Of a stretch of 64,000 nucleotides of DNA, positions 54,050 to 64,000 are shown piece by piece. Every line of letters begins with the position of its first letter. The stretch's first letter is position 1. A model generated the notes under the pieces. That model saw only the letters and a program-made list of their open reading frames with translations, made no database searches and was not told where the DNA came from. A program made the position numbers and the translations under genes. The stretch is from positions 62,001-126,000 of the forward strand of contig MVAQ01000001.1 in assembly GCA_014825775.1 (NCBI GenBank). Reading direction: 5' to 3'. This DNA is from Krasilnikovozyma curviuscula. Lineage: Eukaryota; Basidiomycota; Tremellomycetes; Cystofilobasidiales; Mrakiaceae.

Positions 54050-57000
54050 ATGTCGTCGTTCTTCGCCAACCTCTCGTCCTATATCCCGCCGTTACCTTCC
54101 CTTTCCGTCCCCGTCAGCTTCGTACCTCAATCCATTCAACGCAAGCTTATAGGATTCTTGCTCAGGAAGTCGTTTGGGAAGTATGTCCAACCTGGGACAT
54201 TGGATGAGGCCAAGTTGGAGGAGCTGTTGGTTGTTGGTCAGGGTGAACTCGAAATCGGTGGTCTCGAGCTAGATGCTCATGTGAGTGACCATGGATAGAA
54301 GGGTGTCTCTACTGACAACTGCATTACTAACTCTCATTGTAATCGCTAGGCTGTATCTGCCTTCATTCCCAGCAAAGTGCCTCTTCACCTCACAAGAGTC
54401 TACCTCGACCAAATTCAAATTCAGATCCCTTGGGGTTCCAGCTTGTTCACTTCCCCGCTCTCTTTATCAGTAGCTGCAGTACGAGTTGAAGCTAGTTTTA
54501 CACCTTCATCGTCACCGTCGCCATCGGACAGCCCTCAGCAGGATGTAGCCAGCTCCGTGGATCTATCAGCAAGCGTTGCCAGTGTAGCAGACGAATTCGT
54601 CAGGAGCCAGCTAGGTGACAGGGAAGAGAAAGAGCTGGAGAAATCTATGATGTCAAGTGCAGGAAGCCCAGAGGCACTAGACCCTTTCACGGAGGCAGAG
54701 GAGGAAGAATGGTACCCACCAGGTTCACTCCACCCGTTCACTTCAGCGCAATCTAGCTCTTCTTCATCTGATACTACACCACCACCGCTTGCAACAACGT
54801 CACTTCTTACATCTCTAATTGAGGGTATCCTCGCTCGATTGAAGATTGAGGTTGGCGGGGTCAGTGTCAATGTGAGGTGTGCTGGTCTTTTCGAAGACGT
54901 CCTCGAGGATGAGCTTGAGGTTCGAGTAGGGAAAATAGTGTACAGAGATGAAGCGAACACAGCAGCCTCTGGTGATGGAATCATTCCCAGCTATATCCGA
55001 ACACTTCGCGTCTCCAGCCTAGACGTCCTTACACGGTCCTACCCAACATCACCATCAACCCCCATGGCGGCCTCATACACCTCCTCATCCTCATCTGAAG
55101 ATGACGCCTTTGATCCCAACTCGGATTTGATTATGTCCCTAGGCGTCGCTGATCTGCGGGAATCGGTTCTGATCTCTCAATCTGTCGTCGGAGAGAGCGT
55201 CTATGCGAGCGCAACGGGGGCGAGCTTCTTCTCTGCGAAGGAAGGGTCTGACGAGGAAGAAGATCAAAGAAACGAGAGAAGTGTCAAAATGGAGAAGCCT
55301 GAATTAAATGTATCTCCTGAATGGAGCACGCTAGTGTCTTTTGGTGCTGATGAGTTGGTCCTCAAAATCATTGCATCTATGCAGCCTTCAAAGAGCACAG
55401 CGACTTCTGTGTCTAACTCCAGTAGCACATCAACACCTCCTTCAATGCCTCTCATTACTATATCTCTCAGTTTGGGTACCATAACAACACTCATCCTTCC
55501 AAATCAAGCCCGATCAATATCCAGAATGTTGGCCTTGTTTACACCTCCAGCGTCTTCCACACCCCCGCCGAAGAATCCCCCAGCCTCGTTATCTCCCCCA
55601 CGTACCGAAAATTTCCAGTTAGAGTTCTCTCTCAAGCAAATTCTCGTTCTAGTAGTCTACGAGGACTTGGGTAATGGAGCCGATGGTGGGATATCCGAAT
55701 TCTGGTCCACTGGAAGAAGTGATACCATTACCCTGGGTCACCTCAGGCTTCAAATTGACAACATATCTGGAGCCTACGTGGATTTGACTTATTCGTCCAG
55801 CCAGGTCAAGTCCAAAGTCAAGCAGCCGCCTGCTTCTCCAAGAATGACTGTAGAAATCAAGGAGATGTTACTTTTTGAAGCTCTGCCCTCTTCAAGCTCA
55901 GGCTACGGTGCACAGGTCCCTGTGTTCATCTTTGACCCCAATCTCACACAACAATATGCAGATACTGATACAGGTGGATATGGATTCCCAGAATTTGACG
56001 TGGTAGACTGGAGAGCAGCGACAGGACCGCACGGCGGCGGTAGGAAGGGAGACAAGGCCTGGAGAGTGAAAGTGAAGAAAAAGGTCATGGTCCAGAAGTC
56101 CAGAGGTGGAATAGATGCAGCACAAAAAGTGTCAGAAGAGCCTGTCATCCGGATAGAAAAGATGTTCGATGCGAATCAAGGTATGCTGACTTGTGTGTAT
56201 CTCAACTTTGACAAGGAGGGGACTAAACTACTTGAATTTCCCTTTTCATCTTAGTGCTTAACATCACCACAGCTCCAGTACACGTGTACTTGGATCTTTC
56301 TCTGGTTGAACGGTTACTTCCCTTCTTACGGTCATTAGCACCACTCGAACTTAGGCGCGTAGGTGACGAGGATGAATCCGACGTTACACCTCCTGCAACA
56401 CCAAAATCCAGCTATGCAAATCCACCGCCTCTGGAGCGAATTGCCTCACTTGTAATCGACGATCTGGAATCAGACGACAGAAGAACTCCAGCATCATCCT
56501 CACACTCTTCTGCGATGGCAGTCGCTCTGAGTTGCCCACTGATCCGTGTATCAATTCGTTGCCCAGCCCCTTTAAAGAGTGGTGGCATTGGTGAAGGATC
56601 TCTCATCCGGTCTGGTATAACGATCATCGACGTCCATCAAGTTTTAGTCCGCACTGGTCCTTCTCCTCTCCCCATCGTTACACAACAACATCGCGTTTCT
56701 TTCGGATCCTCGCTTGGCCAATTTGCTTCCCAAAAACAAGAACCAGCGATCTCGTGTCAATGTACGAAGTCGTCTTTGCTCTTCTCAAGATACCCTGAGA
56801 CAAAGGCTCGAGCTTTCTTGGTTCTGTCACCGCTACCAAAGGATATAGAAATGCCAGAAGAAGAGGCTCTTCCCTTGACCTTCAAGTTCTTCCCAGTCGG
56901 AGATGAAACGACTCTTCCATCAGGGGGTGCTCATTCAGTAAAGAAAGTGGAAGTCCACATACCACTGGTACGTGCGTTCATCCACAAAACAACAGTGGAG

Positions 57001-60000
57001 GGTCTCCTCTTCTTCGCGGATGATGTAACTCAATGGTTGGACGGTGCCTTCGGAGATGGATCAAACCCACGACCAAGAGATGACATCAAATTGATCGGCA
57101 GTCGCTTCTTTCCACCAAAACCTTCTATAACCTCTTCGTCTGGTTCCAGCGATGGATTCGAGCGTCTCACATTCGATGAGCCAGGCTTAGTAGTTGACCT
57201 TTCTATCAACGAGGCTGATATACAGCTATTGGCTCCGCGAGTCGAAACATCTCTCATCAATAATTCGCTCAGAGTCATTCACTTGACACTTTCCGATACC
57301 GATATATCTCTCAGTGTTAAGCCTAACGCTGGAAACCAAAACATCATACAAGTGAAAATCACTGGGGTTGTTCTGGAGGATCTGTCTGCTCCTACCAAAC
57401 CACAAAAGATCTTTGCTCTAACCACACCACATCACCTGGTGAGTCAAAGCTTTTCCCTCCCAAATTGCGATTAATGTCTCACCAACTTCTCGTCATTTTG
57501 CTTGTCTACCCAGACCTCATCACCACGACCTATGATTGCCTTCCAGATGATATCCTTGACGGACGCTTACACCGGATCAAAAGAGTCAAGTTTCAGCGTC
57601 GATCTTGCTGGCTTCACCTTCTGGGCTACGAACGACTTCAGCTGGATCGCGGATCTGGCTTCATTTGCGAAAACTCCCGAAGGCGCCTTCGAAGATGTGG
57701 TTCCGAATGAAGTTACCAGAGTCACGGTCAAGATCTGGGGTGGATCTGTCCACGTTTCAGCCGTAGGAGTCGAGGGAGCATTGGTTCTGTTCTTTGGAAA
57801 TCTCGACTTTTCCACGGCTCTCATTAGTGACACAACCCTAAAGACGCTGTTTTTGACTGGACAATCAGTCACTGTCTTACTTATTGACGATGTGAACTCT
57901 CCTGTTCCTGATAGAAAGTTCATCCAGTCGCCGACTGGTGTTGATTACTGGAAGGTGCGCTTTTCTATTTGCCATCAATAAGCCTCTTCGTGCTCATGTT
58001 TTCATTTCTGTTTCTGACACACAGTCCACCGCCTATGCCTCACTTCTCGAGGTTGCCTTGTTCCAAGGGCTCATCAAATTGGATCCTGATGCCACCCCAA
58101 CTACAGAGGTTCGTTGCTTTTGCCTAAATCTCACGTATTTGCGATGCTGACGCTTTGGCTTATTATGGTATGACCAGGTTCAGGTAACAAAGTCAGATAT
58201 CTCAGCCACTCTTTGCGCTGACTCACTTGTCAAACTCGGTGCGTTTGCTGGTGATCTAGCTAAGTTGGCTCCCAGAAAGTAGGTCTGAGCTTCGCTGGTA
58301 CTTATCCAATATTCTAACCTTGGTTGATATCCCATTTACAGCGAAAAACCTCCCGTCACACCCAAAGTGTCGTCAAGTTATCTTCCGGGTCGACCTGGTG
58401 CTATTCCAATCGACATACTGCGTTAGTGAAACAAACTATCAGTTCTGATTATGACTCTTCTAATTTGCATTTTGTTTTTCGAATAATCAGAGAGTCTAGA
58501 TGAAGATGCTTTCCGTCAGCAACCTCTGATGACAACTGGTCCCGGCATAGACTTCATGACAGATGATCTTCCAAATAATCAAGATTTCTTAGGCTCATAT
58601 GCTGGACCTTTACCATCGAAGCACGTGGAAGAAACTTCTGTTCTTGAATCCATCGAAACGTACGAAAACGTAACAAATGATCGCAACTCCCGGTCCAATG
58701 TCATTTCTGAAGTCAACGGAGAAACAGTTCGATTGCTTCATCCTGATGGTATCAGAATTGAGGAGAACTATCTTCTCACCCTAGAGTCGGAAGAGATTAG
58801 TTATGGTGCAAAGTACGTTCATCTATCAAAACCCATTCGACTTGGGCTGACTTGCAATTGCTTTCGCTTTAGACTTCAAAACAGCGCCTTACGCGTTAGA
58901 TTGTCCAGCTGCAATGTATCAGTTCAACTTTTCGACGGATTCGATTGGCATAGAACTCGCAAAACTATTGAAGATGAAATCAAAGCAGTACGAAGACGCT
59001 TGGAGAAAATCAAACAGATCTTCGCCAGTGGTCAGCAACCTGATGAGAGTGCCGAAGAATTAAGCTCTTTGGTCTTCAACTCTGTTTACATTGGTCCACC
59101 GGCCAATCATGGAAATATGGAAACCAGCTTTTTGGCGAATCTGAACGACGATGACTTGCTTGACCTAGATGGAAACGACACAGCCAGTCAAGCGAGTCAG
59201 TCATGGCAGTCGTTCAAAGGCCGATCCGACTCAAGTTCAGCTCCGGGAATTTCTCGACATCGCTCCAAGAAGAAGAAGAAGCTGACAAGATCAAAACACT
59301 GTAGGATTGAAATCAACTTGTCGGATATCGCTGTAGAGTTAGACATGATGGACCCTGGTCTGGAGCTAGGAAGTCGGGTGCACGTTGCAGTCAAGAGCTT
59401 GGAAATCTTGGACCACATCAAAACTTCGACCTGGAAGAAATTTTTGGTGGAGATGCGATCAGATTCCAGAGGGAACGTCAGAGAAACCGACTCAGCGATG
59501 GTTCGAATAGAGCTGCTCAGTGTTCATCCGATGTTGGATAATCCTGATGAAGAGGCCAGACTCAAAGTAAGCGATTCTTTCGGTTTTCCTATCTATGAAC
59601 TTTTCTGAACCGTAATTATATCAGGTCAAAGTACTGCCGCTGCGTCTCCATGTCGATCAAGACGCACTCGATTTCCTCAAGCGTTTCTTCAGCTTCAAGG
59701 ATCCCAAGTACGCAAATAGAGCTGAAGCTACCTCAAAATTAGCCAGCAGTGAGACTTATATTCGTGAGTCACGTTATTGTCGATGTTCGCGCTTATCGCT
59801 AGCTCACACATATATCCATCGCAGAACACGTCGAAATTTTTCCAATCGAACTCAAACTTGACTACAAACCAAAAAGAGTGGATTATCGAGGAATTCGGGA
59901 AGGCAGAACTATCGAGCTCATGAACTTCTTTCACTTCGACGGAGCAGAGATGACCTTGCGGCATGTGACCTTGTCTGGGGTGAGTTGCAGATGAAGCCGA

Positions 60001-60815
60001 GGTTGATGAGCATGATGCTGACCTACCGCTATCACATCCATCATTTGTTTAGATCAATGGATGGGAAAGGATGTTCAACACTCTCAATGACCTTTGGACA
60101 CCAGACGTCAAGGCAAATCAACTCGCCGATGTCATCTCAGGTGTCGCCCCGATTCGATCATTGGTCAACGTCGGCTCTGGTGTCGCAGATCTCATTCTGC
60201 TGCCAATTGAGCAGTATAAGAAGGATCGTCGTGTCGTCAAAGGTGTTCAAAGAGGTACCACATCATTTGTTAAATCCACTGCCATGGAAGCCATCAAACT
60301 GGGAGCTCGATTGGCTACCGGAACTCAGGTCATTCTCGAACACGCGGAGAGTGTTTTGGGTGGTGGAAAACGATTCGACAAGGATCTAACGATTGAAACG
60401 ATGGGAGAACCTCTGTCATATGGAGAGAGCAGTGATGAGGAGGATGAGATTAGCAAATACGCTAACCAGCCTGAGTCCGTCCGAGAAGGGATGTCTTCAG
60501 CCTACAAGAGTCTCAGTAAGAATCTCAACTCAGCAGCTGAGACGATTCTTGCTGTTCCTATGGAGGTGTATGAACGGCAGGGTAACAATGTGAATACGTC
60601 TCGAATCTTTGTTGTACAAGCAGCTTGCTGACTGCTTGTTTGTCATGAAACAGGGCCCTGTACGTGCTGTGGTTCGAGCCATTCCGATTGCTGTCATCCG
60701 GCCTATGATTGGCGCTAGCGAAGCTGTCAGTAAGACGCTGCTCGGATTGCGCAACACCTTGGACCCAGAGGTTGCGGCGTCGGAAAAGGACAAATACAAA
60801 CGGAGAAACCCTTAA
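54050..60815 (+). CDS. ATG2: Autophagy lipid-transfer protein Atg2
   Basis: Very large bridge-like lipid-transfer protein of about 2,000 residues that moves phospholipids from the ER to the growing phagophore together with Atg9 and Atg18. The ATG at 54050 starts an N-terminal chorein-like part ([29 protein letters not shown], then [17 protein letters not shown]). Big exons 54350-56180, 56255-57438 and 57514-57954 follow, then several shorter ones. The central region is Ser/Pro-rich and loop-like. The C-terminal CAD region is clear: [19 protein letters not shown], then [18 protein letters not shown], then [16 protein letters not shown] and [20 protein letters not shown]. The end is [20 protein letters not shown] and a basic tail. 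It faces NUP88 with 117 bp between stop codons. Confidence 0.93.
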
Positions 60816-60932
60816 CCAGTGGTTGCCGCATTAATTTTACTATTATTTTTCTTGCATTAGTTGTTTTCATTATACCCCTCACATTGCATGTCCACACGAA
60901 CAAATCAAGACGGTTGCATCGTTACGAATTTA

Positions 60933-63846
60933 TTATGACTTCTGAACGTCGACTCGGACCGAAAGAGATTCCAACTTAGAAGTCAGAGAGACGAGAAGCT
61001 TGGCTTCGACAGCGAGTTGTTGGTGGATTGTGGAGACCTGATGGCGTCCCATCGTCACCTTTGGAATTGATTTCGCAAGGGCACTATCTCTCTTGGAGAT
61101 TTCATCGAGCTCAGGCTTGAGGATATGAAGCTGGTTGGAAAGCTGTTGCACAAAGTACCGAACCGGGATCAGTACAGCACTGTTTGAGAAAACGATGCTC
61201 AACGACTTACCATTGCTGTGCGAGACCCTAGAGACCTTGTCCTCTGGTGCTCATCTTCTACTAACCCAACATCATCCTTCATTCTCTCCAGCTCATTGAA
61301 CCACTCCTTCTCGTAGCTGCTCAGCTCTGGCTGATGTTTATCCATCAAAAGTTGTAGAACCTTGTCGACTCGGGAGATTATGAGTTTCTGTCTGTTGATC
61401 ACCTGAGGTACTTTGGCCTTTATTTTTTCTTCACCCCTCGACAGCTTCTTGAGCAGCTCGGATACATTAGCTATCTTCTTGATCTGCCTGTCAAGTTCTT
61501 CAATTTGAAGATCGACTCTGAACTGCGTCTGATCCGACGCTGAAAGGACGTCTCTGATACTCGTTCGTAATGTAGAGACATGTGTTGCCATAGCCCTGAG
61601 GAGATCAACAGTAACGAGCTCGATTGGTTGCTTGGGATTCACACTTGTTTTACCCAACTTGACGGGGTCTTTGGGAAGCCCTGCTCGGTCGTCCGATAAA
61701 GCTTTTGGAATTTCGAAGCCACTTGATCCATCGGCTACAAGTAGAGAGACGTACGATGCTGACTTGTTAGAGGTGGGTTGGGTGATAAAGAGGGAGGTGG
61801 CAGGAACTGGGACTCGCAGCGAGAGCTCGAGAGAGACGAGCTTCAAAGCGGAGGTGATGGCCAAAAAGCTATATCCGAGATAGACATCTGATATGACAGC
61901 GATACCAGTGATAGGAATACTAGAGATGACGCGAGAGAATGGAAAGCTTTGTCAAGCTCGTCCGAAGGATTAGAGAGAAAAGCAGTAAGAGATCTGGTTA
62001 CTTACAATTTACCAGAATCAGAACTGTCAATCACAGCAATGACCTCACTGCTTATTCCACTTCCGAAAAACTTCCCGAGCTCAGTTTCAGCAGCGGTAGC
62101 GTTTTCAGGACTGCCAGCAAGAGCTTTCTCTAATCCTTCGATCCACCTCTTCATCACCACCGCACTGACACCACCCTCATGAGAGACCCAAACGACATCA
62201 TCATACAGCGGATCGATTAACATTTTTGGCAAAGACAGTGATGCTGGCGGTGATGATGGCAGACCGCTGGCGCAAAGTTGGATGGTTTCGTACACAATCA
62301 AGACTGGATTCGACTCAATCGTCTCGCTTCGTGAGACCCATAAAGGTTCGAGCTTCTCCAGTTCCAACATGAGAGTGAGCTTTCCTGAAGATCTGAGGAC
62401 ACCGATGATATTTGGGAAGGGTTGTGTTGCTGATGATATGGTTGAGTTGTCGGATGTGTGTTCAATCAGGAACACGTCGCAGACTGCGTCATCCTCATCT
62501 TGTTCGTCGTACTCGGGAGAAGGCTGTAAGAGACAAGGTCCTTGGACTAGGACTTGTTTTTTTCCTCCTCCAAGCGTTGGCGGCGGTGAGATTCTGATGA
62601 GAGTATCGGACTCGACAACTTCCATCTCCGCAGAGCGCAGCCGGAGGTCTTCGGTCACAAATTTCATGAGAGAGTCGGTATAAAGTTTCTGGAGCGCATA
62701 GCGAGGGCCAAGTTCGTGCGATGCTGATAGCGACAGCTTCGATTGGGTGAAGAGAGATAGTGCTGATATGTGTGATTGAGGGATAGATCTGCAACGGTGG
62801 AAGTATCCCAATCAGCAACTTTAGTAGTTACACTTTTGACGTCGAAAGTTTCGGTCCTACTCACGAATCAAAAGGCAAGAAAGGACACAATCCCCAAACG
62901 TCTCCATTTCCACACACAATGTACAAGCTCAATAGACTCCAGTCTCCTTTCCCCTTTCCTACGCAGAGTCCAACTGCTTCGTCTTCACCCTGTTCTACTG
63001 CTTGGAATCCTCCTCCTTTACCACTACTAGCAGCGGCTGATGTGGGAAGAATAGGTATAGTCTGAAGCGCCTCGATCGATTGCTCCATTGGGTTATATTC
63101 TCGTATGATTCCGTCGAGTGTGAGAACGAGGAGAGATAAGGAGTCGGTTCCCAGTGGGTGGAAAAGGACTTTGGAGATCGGTGAAGACCCTGGTGAGTGG
63201 TTAAAAGGCGAAATTGGAACGGATCTTGAACAGACGCAGGGCGAACCACCGAGTCAGCTTTGTATAGCTCAAAGAGAATCATCACATCAGATATCAGTTT
63301 TACTCACTTGACTTCAATTCCACGTCCACCGGTAGAAGACCTTCCTCCAGTCCACCCAATGTTACTCGCCCAGCCTTTCCTAGGTAAAAACAGTACTACC
63401 AGCTGATGTGTTCCAACACAAGCCAGCAGCTTTCCAGTCTCATTGAGAACAATATCTACGATTGGAAACGTGAGATGGTGGGACAATAGCACCTTGTACG
63501 ATGGTTTTGAAGTGAGGTTGTTGGCAGTGGATGAAGAGGACGAGGATTTGATCTCTCCCAGTGAACAAATGCGAACTTCTGAGTCTACCGTCAGGATGAG
63601 ATCATTTCCTCTGATCAACATCTGCTGGTGTGGAAGAGCCGACGATGAAGGTGTACTTGATTTCTTCCCATTTCGTTTTGAAGGTGTCGACGATTTCAAG
63701 TCAGTGAATGAGATATCTGTGAAGTCTTCGTGGTCATCTACTGAGCTGAAAGTGGTTATTGATGGTGTGAATATGGGATGGTCTGACAGTGCGTCGAGGA
63801 AGGAGGAGGAGGCTGAAAAGGAGGAGGATGGGCCAGGTTTATCCAT
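60933..63846 (-). CDS. NUP88: Nucleoporin Nup88/Nup82-like
   Basis: Cytoplasmic-side nuclear pore protein (Nup88 in animals, Nup82 in yeast) that anchors the Nup214/Nup159 mRNA-export platform. The ATG at 63846 gives a Ser-rich leader, then LDALSDHPIFTP, the short motif seen at the start of this family. An N-terminal beta-propeller is suggested by LTVDSEVRICSLGEI, VLLSHHLTFPIVDIVLN and KLLACVGTHQLVVLFLP, then later by CDVFLIEHTSD, VVWVSHEGGVSAVVMKRW. The last part (61560-60933) is a long coiled coil (LQIEELDRQIKKIANVSELL, NELERMKDDVGLVEDEH, HQQLAVEAKLLVSLTSKLES) of the kind that assembles with Nup214. Identification rests on architecture and weak motifs. Confidence 0.78.
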
Positions 63847-64000
63847 CCTGGCTGAGAACGAGGGAGTTGAAGCAGGCTCAGATCAACAAGAGGCTATTCG
63901 TGGCTACTGCCAGGAAGGTATCCACCTGATAGACCTAATTTGGATGATCAGATGGGCTGAAGCAGGGCGAATAGCTCTGGTACGACTGGATTGAGAAAAC

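Noticed and set aside
1..64000. Transposons, CRISPR arrays, rRNA or biosynthetic cluster
   Set aside because: No transposase or reverse transcriptase motifs, terminal repeats, spaced repeats or rRNA-like blocks were seen; the dioxygenase and 4CL-like genes are 38 kb apart with unrelated genes between.

Overview
This window is nuclear DNA from a fungus, most likely a basidiomycetous yeast of the Tremellomycetes type. That placement is inferred from three things. Genes are dense, and almost every one is broken by several short introns (about 50-150 nt) with GTGAGT/GTAAGT-like donors and YAG acceptors. Both strands are used with no operons. The gene set is fungal (COX17, SYS1, CHS7 chitin synthase chaperone, Kre9/Knh1-like wall protein, EDE1, MEF2-type MADS factor). 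I found 26 protein-coding genes. One is cut by the left edge. I see no rRNA, convincing tRNA, transposon, CRISPR array or phage gene.

Layout. 1-9 kb: low-molecular-weight tyrosine phosphatase (partial), COX17, SYS1, two tandem SGNH/IAH1-type esterases, cytidine deaminase and PEX7, the last two sharing a 99-bp divergent promoter. 9-23 kb: all plus strand, with a MEF2-type MADS factor, a secreted intradiol dioxygenase, SSZ1, a Kre9/Knh1-like GPI protein, TIM44 and LUC7. 23-33.8 kb: a USP48-like deubiquitinase (minus), a TLC-domain membrane protein (plus), CDK1 (minus) and a YAR1-like ankyrin protein (minus). 34-40 kb: an inositol-polyphosphate 5-phosphatase and CHS7 (plus). 40.4-50.6 kb: all minus strand, with mevalonate diphosphate decarboxylase, RLP24, EDE1 and FIP1. 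51.4-64 kb: a 4CL-like acyl-CoA synthetase and ATG2 (plus), then NUP88/NUP82 (minus), convergent with ATG2.

The genes are mostly conserved housekeeping functions and do not form one pathway. Loose themes are ribosome biogenesis and translation (SSZ1, YAR1, RLP24), mitochondria (COX17, TIM44), peroxisome (PEX7, 4CL-like), RNA processing (LUC7, FIP1), cell wall and trafficking (CHS7, Kre9-like, SYS1, EDE1) and sterol/isoprenoid synthesis (MVD1).

I see no wholly new system. The most unusual signals are in gene structure and domain design: an apparent 3-nt microexon restoring the GYF motif of the TLC protein; GC-AG introns in two adjacent genes; a 5-phosphatase catalytic domain split by three long low-complexity insertions; a cluster of Prk1-type LxxQxTG motifs in EDE1; a zinc finger at the end of the USP48-like protein; a PSTSIRE (not PSTAIRE) helix in CDK1; and the tandem esterase pair.
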